From positions 13,450,867-13,514,866 of the forward strand of contig OZ020523.1 of the NCBI GenBank assembly GCA_963971425.1: 64,000 nucleotides of DNA. The letters are read 5' to 3'. Below the pieces are notes generated by a model. It was given only the letters and a program-made list of their open reading frames with translations, did no database searches and was not told the origin of the DNA. The position numbers and the translations under genes are program-made. Of the stretch, positions 11,780-23,344 are shown in pieces. The stretch comes from Bryoerythrophyllum caledonicum (taxonomy: Eukaryota > Streptophyta > Bryopsida > Pottiales > Pottiaceae). The number at the start of each line of letters is the position of its first letter. The stretch's first letter is position 1.

Positions 11780-11870
11780 AACCGAATCTGGCCCGGAAGA
11801 AGGAAGGAAACCGAATCTGGCCCGGAAGATGTACACCACTCGAATCTGGCCCGGAAGGTGGGGAGAAGCG
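11780..11870. repeat. Three short repeats of CGAATCTGGCCCGGAAG
   Basis: CGAATCTGGCCCGGAAG occurs three times, at about 11785, 11814 and 11840, with spacers of a few bases. It lies in the leader of retroelement H. Confidence 0.8.
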
Positions 11871-11934
11871 GGATTGGATAGGACCAGGAAGGTTCCTAAG
11901 ACTCGGGCCACCAGGTATAAAGACGACCTCGACG

Positions 11935-13060
11935 AGGATGATCAACACCAACACACCAGCAAGGGAACAAAGCGAGGACGATCATCAACAGCAGGGCGAG
12001 GACGATTATCAACAGCAGGGCTAGAGGACGATCATCAACAGCAGGGCCAGTACGCCAGCTTCCAAGCGAAGACGAGCACAAGGCTCCGGACCAACACACC
12101 ACCGAGGGAGGCTCCGGGCCAGCTTCCAAGTGAAGACGAGCACGAGGCTCCGGACCAGCACACCACCGAGGGAGGCTCCGGGCCAGCTTCCAAGCGAAGA
12201 CGAGCACGAGGCTCCGGGCCAGCACACCCGCGCACCAGCAAGGGAGCAGGGCCAGAGGACGATCATCAACAGCAGGGTCAGCATGTCAGCTTCCAAGCGA
12301 AGACGAGCACGAGGCTCCGGACCAACATACCACCGAGGGAGGTTCCGGGCCAGCTTCCAAGCGAAGACGAGCACGAGGCTCCGGACCAGCACACCCGCAC
12401 ACCAGCAAGGGAGCAGGGCCAGAGGACGATCATCAACAGCAGAGCGAGGACGATTATCAACAGTAGGGCCAGCTTCCAAGCGAAGACGAGCACGAGGCTC
12501 CGGACCAACATACCACCGAGGGACGTTCCGGGCCAGCTTCCAAGCGAAGACGAGCACGAGGCTCTAGACCAGTACACCCGCACACCAGCAAGGGAGCAGG
12601 GCCAGAGGACGATCATCAATAGCAGGGCGAGGACGATTATCAACAGCAGGACCAGCTTCCAAGCGAAGACGAGCTCGAGGCTCCGGGCCAGCACACCCGC
12701 ACACCAGCAAGGGAGCAGGGCCAGAGGACGATCATCAACAGCAGGGCCAGAGGACGATTAGCAACAGTAGGGCGAGGACGATTATCAACAGTAGGGCCAG
12801 CTTTCCAAGCGAAGACGAGTACGAGGCTCTGGACCAGCACACCAGCTTCTAAGCGAAGACGAGCACGAGGCTCCGGGCCAGCATACCCAGCAAGGGAGCA
12901 GGGCCAGAGGACGATCATCAACAGCCGGGTCAGCACACCAGCGAGGAAGGCTCCGGGCCAGCTTTCCAAGCGAAGACGAGCACGAGGCTCCGGGCCAGCA
13001 TACCAGCCTAAAGACCAGCATACATGCACGAGGCTCCGGGCCAGCCTTCAAGCACTAGGG
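11935..13060. repeat. GC-rich higher-order minisatellite
   Basis: About 1.1 kb is built from a few shuffled modules. These include CCAAGCGAAGACGAGCACG, AGGCTCCGGGCCAGC, GGGAGCAGGGCCAGAGGACG and ATTATCAACAGCAGGGC. The module order varies, giving a higher-order pattern with a basic unit of about 60-65 bp. Long open frames occur on both strands (for example 11829-12761) because the unit length often keeps frame. They are low-complexity and are not listed as genes. Confidence 0.85.
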
Positions 13061-13161
13061 TCCAGCGAGGGAGCTCTGGGCCAGCATACGAGAGAAGAGG
13101 AGGCCCACCTCGAGGGAAGATACGTCCACTTACACCCTTCGATAACACAAAAGAATAGGAA

Positions 13162-13254
13162 GATCCGGGCCAACCCCGAAGGAACGAGAGCTCCAGCAGT
13201 CCCTTGAGGAAGGAGAGATCCGGGCTAGCCCCGGAGGAAGGAGAGCTCCAGCAG
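13162..13254. repeat. 55-bp tandem array of element H (host site of E1 and E2)
   Basis: GATCCGGGC starts at 13162 and again at 13217, a period of 55. Each unit contains GAGAGCTCCAGCAG and CCCTTGAGGAAGGA. The second unit is cut by E1 after GCTCCAGCAG and by E2 after AAGGA. Counting only host bases (13217-13254, 33566-33580, 56434-56435) gives 55 before the next GATCCGGGC at 56436. This restores the period exactly. Confidence 0.85.
13245..13254. repeat. E1 target-site duplication, left copy
   Basis: GCTCCAGCAG at 13245-13254 is repeated exactly at 33556-33565, directly outside the E1 inverted ends. A 10-bp duplication falls in the 8-11 bp range known for MULE-type transposons. Confidence 0.8.
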
Positions 13255-13315
13255 GGGGAATGCTATCTTGCGAGCGGTGAGCGGTGCGACGTGAGCGGTG
13301 AGCGGTAAGGGGTAA
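13255..13315 (+). repeat. E1 left terminal inverted repeat with subterminal GAGCGGT repeats
   Basis: The end begins GGGGAATGCTATCTTGCG and continues with repeated GTGAGCGGT units, including GTGCGACGTGAGCGGTGAG. That unit is also found, inverted, in the right end. Confidence 0.85.
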
Positions 13316-14321
13316 AAACTTTGAAGTGCATTTACTTCAAAAATTATCCTAAAAGTGAATTAAAAGGGACCTCAAATCCTAGAATATCGGTATTAATTTG
13401 TTATCCTGAAAAGAAACAACTTAATTTTTATGAAATGACTCAAAAAGAATCGATCAGATGGAACCCTATATACGTGGCAATGTCCGTTGTAAGAGGCCCA
13501 ACGATGTACGCAAAATTTGAGTATTAGTTGACACCCGGCAAGACTCCTATGATATCCGTTTACAAAAGAGGTTATCGGAGGAATATCAATGAGGAAAACA
13601 TGAAAGAGTCTCAGAACTAAGAAGGCCAATAAGAAATAATTTGGTCCTATGAAGATATAAAAAGATATTGGGGGATCATAGAAGTTCCAAAAATTGTAAT
13701 AATGTGAGATAGAGAAAGAATAAGGGTGAGAGTGTATAGGGTTGGCAAATAATGGGATGCCAATGGCATTCGAATTGGAGTCGTTTAAGTAAGAATCGTG
13801 GGAGGATGACGATTTCAGAATATAAGCAGAATACAATAGTTCGCGAGAGGGAGGAGTCTAGGGGAATAATGCTGATGTTTCGAATATTGCGCTAGATTAG
13901 TTCCAACCGAAAGACGGGAAGAAAAATTTGAGAACCCAAGGAACAGAAATAATTTTTGAGGGATAATGCATTGAGATGCAAAGTGACCACGAAAGTTGTT
14001 GCGAAGATATAGTGTAGCACATCAAAATTCTTTAAAAAGAGGAGTTACAATAACTATCCAGTGATGAAAGTAAAATGTCCGACTCCTTTCGTGCCTCGAG
14101 ATCAAGAAAATCAATAAAACTAAAGCCTGAACTAGAAGAAGTAGATGCAGACAAAGGAGAGACTACGTTGGCCATCTGGTTTGCTGCTTGGCTCGCATAC
14201 GAAGGGAGCAAGAAGTCCCTTTCCGGTGAAGCTGCCAACGCCATCAAACTGAAACATAATGAGACCGCACAAATTAAAATGGAAGACAGGAAATATGTGA
14301 TGAAAAACTAAATGTTGTGAC
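13316..14321. other. E1 left internal region, mostly non-coding
   Basis: A 78-residue plus-strand frame at 14075-14311 (basic start, IWFAAWLAYEGSKK in the middle) is possible but unsupported. The rest is AT-rich. The methyltransferase gene ends at 14322 on the opposite strand. Confidence 0.35.
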
Positions 14322-17140
14322 TTACTTACTCAAGCTTTTTCTCTTGGTGATCTTGCGGATTGGGGGATCTTCGTCAATGGTGAGGTCCACAGAGGCTGGC
14401 TGAACGGGAGTGGCTCGAGGAGGCTTTGGCATAAAAAGTGGCTTCAACACCGCCTCAAACACAGCCTTATCCGATTCGAATCCCACGAAATGCCGTCCAG
14501 CAGCGCGACAAGCTCAAAGGGAGTTTCCTAGAGGATCAGACAAGCACAGAATTGTTCATAAAAACAATAGAAGCGAAGTCAAAGTAGGAAATTTGAGGCT
14601 AATAGATGGATAAACGATACCTGTAGATGCAAATGCATCGAAGATCACAGCGCCTTGATTCGTGAGGGCCTCGAAAAGCATCTGGAAAAAGATGACGCCC
14701 TTCTCCCGTCCAGCCCTCCAAAGAACATTTCCGCACATAGTCTAGGAAGTGAGGTCGTTGTGATTGAGAAGGACGTCGGTCTCTTCAACTCCCCATCCAG
14801 TCTTTGACAGTTGAGCATTCACAATGTATGTAAAGGACTCCATGCCTAGCGCGTTCCTCACGTCAAGGAAGATACGGAATCGGTGGGTCTGTAACGGAAA
14901 AGTCATTGGAAAGAATCAAAATTTAGTGGACTGAAATTAAAATATGGAGCTCCGAATGAAGATAAATAATAACTTACCTTCTTGGATGGATCAGATGGCA
15001 ATGCTAGCGATAGTTCGTTCACACCCCACCACTCACGAAGTAACTTAAAATCGTAAGTTGCAGCGTATGACCGGACGTCTGTGCGGATGTCCACAGACTC
15101 TGGAATGATAACCATAATGCATCCCTTTTCAGAAAGAAATGAATCAGCAAATTCGAAGACAGCTTCAACAACGGGTTCAGAATAAATATTCCAAGATGGA
15201 ACATCTTTTGCATCCCTCGAAATAGAAGGGACCCAGAGGCCTTCCGGAATGTCCCCAAGAATTAGATCAAAACCACGGTGGGGGCAGACTGCGCTGCGGG
15301 CCTCGTTCGATGTTGTAGGACACACCTGTAAAAACAATAAATTCAGCATAAAATTACAAGAAGTATCTTGGAAAATTAAAACTGCATGCACCGAAACAGA
15401 GTTAGACTTTAATGTATAGATACTTTGCGGAGAGCCGACTGAGGCAGTATCTCATAAATTTCCATTTTTGTGTGGTTTAGAATGCAAACTTTGGCTGAAG
15501 CAAAAAAACTTAACGAACTGAAATTATGACATCTAATCAAAACTAAGGAGTCTGATTAGTCAATAGAACGGCACAATGATATTGCCGCCAACGGCATTTC
15601 AAAAGGTACGAACTGAAATCATTAATTTCAGAAAAGGAGATGAAATGCAAAAATTGTAGCCTCAAAATATTGGAGAAACTTACCTTCAGCATGAACTCGT
15701 TGAGTCGTACCATACAAGGGTGGTCTTTTCCACCATTCATCATATCCTGGAGAGATGAAAGCTCCACCCTGGTACCCATCTTGGGAGCTGACGCAGTCGG
15801 TGGAGAAAATGTGTCATGAAACGCCTTCCTTTTTACCACATGGGATGATTGAGGGGGAGGGGATACCGGAATCTCTGGAGTGGGGTCTACATTTGGAGAG
15901 CTTTCACCGGCAGCTTGGGTGGCGTCAGACGCGGGAACAGCTGAGGGAATAACGGCCTCAAAATCAGTCTCGCGCGATGATGATCCACGAGTCTTCTTTG
16001 CGGAAGCTTTGCCCTTACCCCTTGCTTTAGTTGTTGCAGAAGCCATTTGAGCACTGCTCTCCACTCCAATTAGCTTAGGTTGAATGCCGTCTCGCAGTGA
16101 GATGTCAAAATGAGGCGGACTCTGAACTGGGCAGTCTAGATACCAGCCGCAGCGATCCCAGTGCTGAGGACCCCAATCAGACTTGATTCCCTCAGAGATC
16201 ATCGTGGAAGGGCTCTTGGGATCTAGGTAGGACGCAAAGAAGGGAGGACTGCGGGTTACGGCTTTTGCGGGCATCAAAATGTACTTAAAGTACCGGTATA
16301 ACGTACGCCGCAGTGCCCAAGTAAACCCACACTGATCCGAAGGTTCATAGTTCTTGTGAACGCCTTTGTCCACATTGAACTCCCGATAGAATGTTGTATC
16401 CCAAAGTTGAATCCGAAGTTCCACAATGTAGTCCGCAATTCGTGTGATGGGCTCGCCAATATCAGGGTCGTAATTGACTTCCACCCCAATATCCGACAGT
16501 GAACCTTCCAACAGGCGCTCGGCTTCGATAGACAGCTGCAAAATAGTTTTAACCACACAGAATGACTACAAGGTTTCATAGTAATATCTTGAAGCTATAG
16601 TTTATGTAGAATGCATACCTGTGCCCACCAAGTTGCTCGGTGAAGCCACTCAGGGAACTCACTGTCCGGGAACTTCGACTTCGGGAACTTGAGAGATTCG
16701 CGAAGATTTCCATCTCTGTTCCATCGTTGCAGCCACTTCACTTTCATCAATGGATCCATGGCGGATGTCGCGAGCATACAAAGCTTCTCCTGAGTCATCT
16801 CAACGTCGTCCTCATGAGCTTCGTAATGTATTTTCACTTGCCCGAGGAACGCGGGCGTGTGCTTGAGATCCGCAATTGGAGGCTGCTTTCGTAGCTCTGA
16901 AAGGGTGGATAACTTCATTTTCTCAACGGCCTTTCTGACGAAGTCTTGCGCATTTGATGAAGTCCACTCTGTCGGATCTGAGAATTTCTTAGCGAATTTC
17001 CTCTACGCCACCGCTGCAGCTTCTCCGATCTCTTGCTGTAATTATTTCACAAAAGTTAGAGAGACAAACATTAAGACTAATGTAGCAGAACTTTATGGAC
17101 AAGCACAGTCAAATTCATGGAGAATGAAGTATCGGATAAG

Positions 17141-18202
17141 GGAGTGCCGCTGCCGGCACTCCCCAAATGCTAATGAACATTTAAAGTCAAGGATGTATGA
17201 AGAAATCGAAAATACAACGGACTATTATTCTCCGAATACAGTAAATGAGTACCTGCTGAAGTAGATCATTAAGTCGTAATTACTCTGGTGTGCACATTTA
17301 CGATGCGCCGTGGCTCTACAGAATTTTGTGCACGTTCTAGATAGCTGAAACATGGAATCGAGAGAAGGCGTTTCCGGCAGACAACTAAAGCGTCGCCCTA
17401 ATTGACAAATGAGTACTGACGACGAGGATTATTTTGTGTGATCTGGCGAGGACTAATCGGCCTCAATGGCAGCGGTAGAGCAATTAGTGCCATTACTTGG
17501 AATGACAACCTTGAGCAGTAGAAGGTGAGCCGCTGTCGGCATACCCCTCACAGACTCTCCTGTCGTCCACATTTTAGATTGGGAAAGAAATAACACTGAT
17601 CATGTCCAATCAAGAGTACAGTGCGAGTAAGGGAGCAGAAAGGTCTGCCGGTAGCGGCATACCATCACAGAGCAAAGAATTCAAGACTTCACATGGCGCT
17701 CTGAAGGTCTATTGCTTCCGCTACAGTAAACAGATCTTGCAATCGCCTACCACAAGTCGAAAATCATTATCTCCTGGTCACGACTTCTAGCAGAATTTGA
17801 GTGAATTCCAAAGGTGTAGGGGTGTGCCGTTGGCGGCACACCCCCCAGCTCTTACGCTATAATGCGAGATTGGTGCGTATAAGTTCGTATACGCACCAAT
17901 CTCGTGTCCCATCGTACGCTCTGGGGGGTGTGCCGCCAGCGGCACACCTCTTGTTATTGTATAAGCATTGTTAGAGGACGAGTACGACATCACTTAAATA
18001 CATGTCGCTGCAACGGGCTGTAGGCTGGTTGGTGTGCCGGTAGCGGCAAATCAGTCCCAAATTCACAACTCACGGTATTGTTGTGCCGTAGGATTCAAGC
18101 AATCAATCTCATGTAGTCGCTTTTACTCTATTCTAACACATGATGGCGAGCAGAATTTCTAATGCTTTCTGCGGTGTGGAGGTCTGCCGCCAGCGGCATA
18201 CC
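17141..18202. repeat. E1-specific 22-bp palindromes, cluster in one intron of the methyltransferase gene and its flank
   Basis: The consensus is GGTGTGCCG, four variable bases, then CGGCACACC. Copies lie at 17141-17162, 17524-17547 (imperfect), 17641-17663, 17821-17842, 17928-17949, 18031-18048 (half) and 18181-18202. All are between exons 6 and 7. Substitutions are often matched in both arms (GGAGTGCCG with CGGCACTCC at 17141), which suggests the fold or the symmetric site is kept. Confidence 0.85.
17821..17949. repeat. 129-bp fold-back containing two E1 palindromes
   Basis: Two 22-bp palindromes form the outer ends of a longer inverted repeat. Its inner arms are CGAGATTGGTGCGTAT and ATACGCACCAATCTCG around an 8-base loop. 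Almost the whole 129 bp can fold into one stem. Confidence 0.85.
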
Positions 18203-19936
18203 TCCTCTCCGCAGTAGGTATGGGAAAGGCCAGGCACATATACTGACTTCCAAGTTTACTCATCTAAGAAAACCAACTATTTTGAGGTCTGTACTATGAA
18301 TAAAAAGTCAGTTGAAGGACAAACCTGGTAAAGGACGGAGTTCAAAGACTTTAAAGTCAGCGTGTACCACGTCCGCTTGACGGAGTTCTGCTTTGCTTCC
18401 GCAGCATTGATCTCTGCTTTCGATACGAGTTTTTCGAAGTAGTTCAGAGGCTGACCAACCATTCTTTGTATACGGTAGAGCTTGTGCACAAGATTGGTCG
18501 TCACAAATGACTTCTGGTTTCGCCTGAACAGTAAGGATATTTTGACATAAGAAAACATAATCATTATGAAGCGAAACATTTAGAGGTTGTAAAGTCGTGG
18601 ATTCATACCAGTTAACTTGATGAAGCGCGGAAAGAAGAACCGGAACATATCCATTAACATTAAGCAGGATGGACTCAACAGCATAATGCCAACTCTGGTC
18701 ATCTCCATGGTCTCGGTTTATAATAGGCAGCCATGCCTGCAGCCAATGGTTGCCATCCCACACATGGAACATCATATTCGAAAAGACTCTCAAGTCCGGA
18801 TCCGCCTTTAATCGCGACTCGAATGCCTCGTTAGCTGAAATCCACGTAGGACTCCAACTCTTCATGATATCCTCTGAGACTTCAACGGTTTTCCCTTCGT
18901 GATTTTCTGTCGCTACATAGAACACACCTGAACCTTCCATGTAGCCGTTCTTTAGAAAATGCGAGCCCAGCCCCATTACATCGTTCTTCAGGTGAGGTCT
19001 CACAATGGGCAGCTCAATCATCCGACAAAGAGGAATGCTAATCTTCGACTTCTCTTTGGGCTGATATCGAAGACCATCTAAAACGGCAGTCGTGTTCACG
19101 GTCTCCTGTAGGACAAGGTCATCCATCTGCTTCTCCAAATCCGCGGCTGATAGTGGATTTGAAGGATTTCCAACTGGTCTTGGGACATCAGCAACATCTT
19201 CACTCTTCGCCCCATCTTCATCCAGATCCAACGCGTCTATACTTTCTGCAGTTACAAAATTGTAAGTGATAAATTCAAAACTCCACTAATAATTAGAGAG
19301 CTCCGACGGAAAAATACTTGATGGCTGCACTATAGAATTCAAGGAATTTATTGTCTCCATCTCAGTATCACGTTCCTCTCCTCGTCGTGACACATCAGAT
19401 TGGCTCTCCAATTCTAAAAATGCAGTAGAGATCATTAGAGGGACATGATTGGGAATGTGCGCATCAGATGAACGGAGCTCTAATGTGCGATATTATCAAT
19501 GCGAACTTCATCAAGACAGGTGTGATAGATTAAATCTGAAAAGATATGATATCCCATTCAGATAACAGCTCATCTTCCAAATTATGGATCTACAATAGAT
19601 TAAGCCTATTCTAAAAAATACCTCTAAATTCGGAGTATAGCAAGCCAATTCAAGATTCGGTTCAGGGTGAGAGCCGACGTAGTATAACAGTAGGCAGTTT
19701 GCTGAGCTACCGATTCACTCAAGCATCATTTGTGAACGTGATCCAAGATGGCAACACAGTAATGAACTGGGTGGAGATAGATGGAATATAAGTAACATCA
19801 AGACTCAATCACCTAATTCAGCACGAATCGCTTTTATGGCAGTCACATAAATGAGCTCAAATCCGAGAAGACATGCACGAGTTTGGGCGAATCAACCGTA
19901 TATATGAGCCCGACTCCAAGAAGACGTGCACAGGAA

Positions 19937-20089
19937 GGTGTGCCGGTGGCGGCACACCCTCCAACATCAGTCTCGGGAAGTCCTAGATGGTGTTGACGAT
20001 CATTTCATTGTGGCGACACCAACTCCGCCCAAAACATAGGCTCATCAGAAGATATCCTTTCGCGGAAGGTGTGCCGCCACCGGCACACC
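19937..20089. repeat. Two further E1 palindromes
   Basis: GGTGTGCCG/CGGCACACC pairs lie at 19937-19958 (loop GTGG) and 20068-20089 (loop CCAC). They are in the intron between exons 3 and 4 of the methyltransferase gene. Confidence 0.9.
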
Positions 20090-20154
20090 CTCCGCAAGGT
20101 CCCTGTTTACAGACAGGGATATGTCTAACGCAGTGCCGAACCCTATGGCGACAA

Positions 20155-20335
20155 ACATGATGGCCATAATCCATAAGCGCTATAACCTTGGGCGACATAA
20201 CCTAAGGCGCCATAACCACGGGTTCCATAACCTTAGGCACCATAACCGAAAGCGCCAAAACCTACGGTTACATAACCTTAGGCGCCATCACCCTTCGGCG
20301 CCATAGCCTAAGGCTCCAAACCCTACGGCCCAAGA
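20155..20335. repeat. Degenerate 15-bp tandem repeat
   Basis: About a dozen units of the form CATAACCTTAGGCGC occur, with point differences. They are within the same intron as the palindromes at 19937-20089. The sequence has no coding character. Confidence 0.8.
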
Positions 20336-21393
20336 AAATTATTTCCGATGGGAAGTATGACACGATTAATAAGCAAACCGCTTACAGCAATCCTATACTC
20401 AATTATAACGCAAATAGCATGATGATTTCATACCTCGAGATCGCGGAGTCGTTAATGCTTCTCCCCCACCCATTGTCGAGGGTCCGGCGACTACTACCGC
20501 TAGCACTTCACTATCTTCTTTACACAGTTGATCTAGAAGTCAGATTGACCTCACAGTGCAGTGAAGTTGAAAATATCGCAACGGATTACTAAACTTGTAT
20601 GCTCTAAACCCTACCGCAACCCACAACTCTATAATCATGCAGTAAAGCAAGCGGAGTTCGTACCTTTGCTGGCCTGTCCCAGAAATGCTTCGCCGCCATC
20701 CATCTTAGACAATATGGCGATCACTCCTGCGCGCTGATGACTGTCTCCTGCACACCCGAAAGTATACTAGGTCAGATAGTACTCACAGTGCATCCGCACT
20801 CGACGCCCGACGTCTAAAACACTTCCTGGGAAGATACATCAGACGGCATGATATCAAACCCGCCGCACGCATCAGAGACAACTTAAACCTTAAGAGACTA
20901 TAGCCCGGATTCGGGATCACTTCTGTGAACAATATAGCTGCGCTAAACAAGAATTCAGAAAATCACAACCTACCTCTTGACTCTCTGAGAAATTCACCAT
21001 CTGCTATCAATCACGATTGTTTCATTACCCTTAAATTAATTTTAATCACGATTGACTACAAACCCTAAATCAAAGTGTCCACATCTCTCAAGTACCTGAG
21101 CAAGCGCTCAATTCTCTCAGTTCATGCTCAACATCGGTCCCCTCGCCGATATCATCAGCAGCTGAATCATTGGTTCCCTTTTGGAAATGACCACTTACGA
21201 CATAGCCTTCTGAAATTCCAGCTAGCACAGAACTTCTCTCCCTATCATCAACAATGTCAGCATCAAAGTCTAGTCTTTTGGATGTTTCAAGATAGGAATC
21301 CTTAGACTTCCCCATTGCACTTCCTCTCACGGATCTACTTCTCATTAGTGTTTTTCGATCACTAAAATAGAGCTTCTGCTTACGTCTTTTCAT

Positions 21394-21989
21394 AACAACC
21401 AGAAAGACATCGGCAAAGTGTGACCTCACTAGTCCATGTCAAAAGGATACATATAGTTGCCTTTCTGGAATAGGCATATTTGGGTCCAGTATGGGTGACT
21501 CCATTAACCCTGGTGACTATTTCCTAATTAACTGCACCGTCCAATACTTCATTCTGTTCATTAGTCTGTACCCCCATGTTGGCGCCGGCCCCTGCCAGCA
21601 TAAATGACTAGAACCGCCATAGCCATTCTGAATGTCATTTATGGGGCTTCAATGAGGCAAAACCTCCAGATACTCTTTCGTACTGCCACCAAAATAGGGA
21701 GTATATCGTCAATTCCAATCAAAATTCTATAATCATAAATCGTATGTACCAAACTAGGATATTGTACTCATTTACTAAAATAATTCCACCTGACAATATA
21801 TTTTGGTGCACTGCAATCGAACTTGACGGCTACAGTGATTTTATAGCACAATCCCCAATTAATTCTTCCAATCGCATTAATTCAGCACACAGCAGGCTTT
21901 GAACTTGCCATGATACACCTTCCTACCAGTTCGAGGACCCCTTGTTTCTTTTTGATTCTCATAATTCGCTGCTTTGTTCTTTGATTAGA
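21394..21989. promoter_or_regulatory. Divergent promoter region of E1
   Basis: The 596 bp lie between the methyltransferase start (21393, minus) and the transposase start (21990, plus). They are the only place for both promoters, so the two genes may share control. No specific core element is claimed. Confidence 0.4.
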
Positions 21990-23344
21990 ATGGCTTCGCT
22001 GGCGGATCATTTGGAGGGATCCGTCGTAATCCGTGGTGATAGTGCATTTGTCCCGATTTGTTTCTCTATTGATTCGGAGGGAGTTGTGACTGTTAGTTTC
22101 CTTCAATTATGTCAGCGTTTCCATATCATTGAGGGGTCCTTGAATGTTGAGAAAGAGGAATTTGACGAGTTTTCGGGAGAGCTCTCATACACAATTGCGC
22201 AGTCATCTTGTATTTGCAACAATACAGTAGTCTGGTCACTTCGGTGTGGGAAGTACAGAGTGTATGGTTCTAAGGATAGTCCAGACGATTCGCCATCAGT
22301 TTCCCTAACACCCAAGTTGTCTACTACTGCTAGCCAAGTGACACCTTTGATGCAGAAAGTGAAATTAGAACCGGATTTGAACTTCATTCACATCCTGAGC
22401 GATGACTCCGACAGTGATCGTCCAGGTTTCGGACCACCTGAATCGGAGAAGCAATCATCACTTCCAGCCGCGGCTCCGGCCACGGGTGCCAGTTTTCCTC
22501 CGCCTTCAAGCTTCAAGCCCACAGAGAATCCTAATCCTGTTAAGTCTTCTAGTACCATCGACTGTCTACGTAATCTTCGGTCTAGATCTAGATCCAAATC
22601 TGTTCTAACTAAGATAGATTTTAATTCCATTAGAGTTGAGAAGGTTGACTTTCTTCCAGTAGTTGTTAATGGAGATGTCCTCTTCGAGCTTCCACCCTTG
22701 GGGATAGGAAATCCTTCTTCTCAGGCTGGGTCTCTCTTTGGTATGGATAAGAAACATGACGGACATAGTTGGACAAGAACCGTTACCACTCACATTGCCA
22801 ATGATTCTAACCTCACCTTCAGGACATCTTCTTGTTTGGGACATTTACAATGTCTTAATCCTCAATGCAAATACTTGGAGCGTAAGCATAGAGCGTCTAA
22901 CAAAAATGAGACGGAGTGGGAGGGCACGTCGTCAACGGTATTTGGGGTCGGTGGGACTACTCCACCTGGTTCAACAATGGTCTGCAGACTTTGCCGAGTA
23001 CAGCCTACCTGCTTGGCAACTTGCCATGCAAAAATTTACTATGTTCTGGGCAAGGACACCATGTCACGTTTATGGGAACACATGTGCATCCTGTAAAACT
23101 AGGCAACTGTCGAGATTCATCCACAAAGCTGAAGAGTCTCATTTCCGAGCAAGTTGAACGGACACCAACTGCCACAAACTCTGCCATTATTTTAGAAGCA
23201 AGTAAAGAGTTTCTCGGTGAGCTACTGCTGTTCTCGGAGGGAATGTCACAGAAGCCGCTTGTCTTGGACAAATTGGTTCCGGTGCTAGAGAAATTTAAGC
23301 AAATGACATCCCCTAGTATCCGTAACGAGTGTCGTAGTTTGTAG

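Larger units (their letters stand above)
11507..13254 (+). mobile_element. Retroelement H, 5' part: probable LTR/leader with tandem repeats
   Basis: The segment starts with TG at the breakpoint in repeat R1 and contains a TATA-like CTTTTATAAAAG near 11640-11652. It then continues as a GC-rich leader with CCCGGAAG-type repeats, a minisatellite and a 55-bp tandem array. The same array resumes at 33566-33580 and at 56434 onward, followed by the H gag gene. I therefore read 11507-13254, 33566-33580 and 56434-59154 as one retroelement split by E1 and E2. Its 3' LTR and pol were not identified. Confidence 0.6.
14322..21393 (-). pseudogene. ParB-like domain fused to beta-class DNA methyltransferase, 11 exons, three in-frame stops
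   Basis: Exons by GT-AG and phase (minus strand): 21393-21097, 20747-20664, 20532-20434, 19413-19318, 19245-18609, 18533-18325, 17035-16619, 16535-15684, 15325-14978, 14888-14621, 14527-14322. They total 3513 nt, exactly 1171 codons with the stop. A charged leader precedes a ParB/sulfiredoxin-like box near residue 355 (HVWDGNHWLQAW, where relatives have DGNHR). A middle region follows, then a methyltransferase. Motif IV is near residue 920 (LILGDIPEGLW, degenerate for DPPY/SPPW), and motif I is C-terminal (FDAFASTGNS... then AGRHFVGFESD, ~1095-1120). That IV-before-I order is typical of beta-class m4C/m6A enzymes. Breaks are TAG 17005-17003 (unless the acceptor is there), TAG 14744-14742 and TGA 14516-14514. 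Bacterial and phage ParB-methylase fusions have this layout. Donor origin is inferred. Confidence 0.72.

Noticed and set aside
11829-12761. 310-residue repetitive protein
   Set aside because: It is a translation of the minisatellite. Equivalent open frames exist on the opposite strand, and no start context or splice structure supports it.
16595-17264. Plus-strand open frames antisense to the methyltransferase exons
   Set aside because: The minus-strand exons have phase-consistent splice sites and motif content. The plus-strand frames are shadows.
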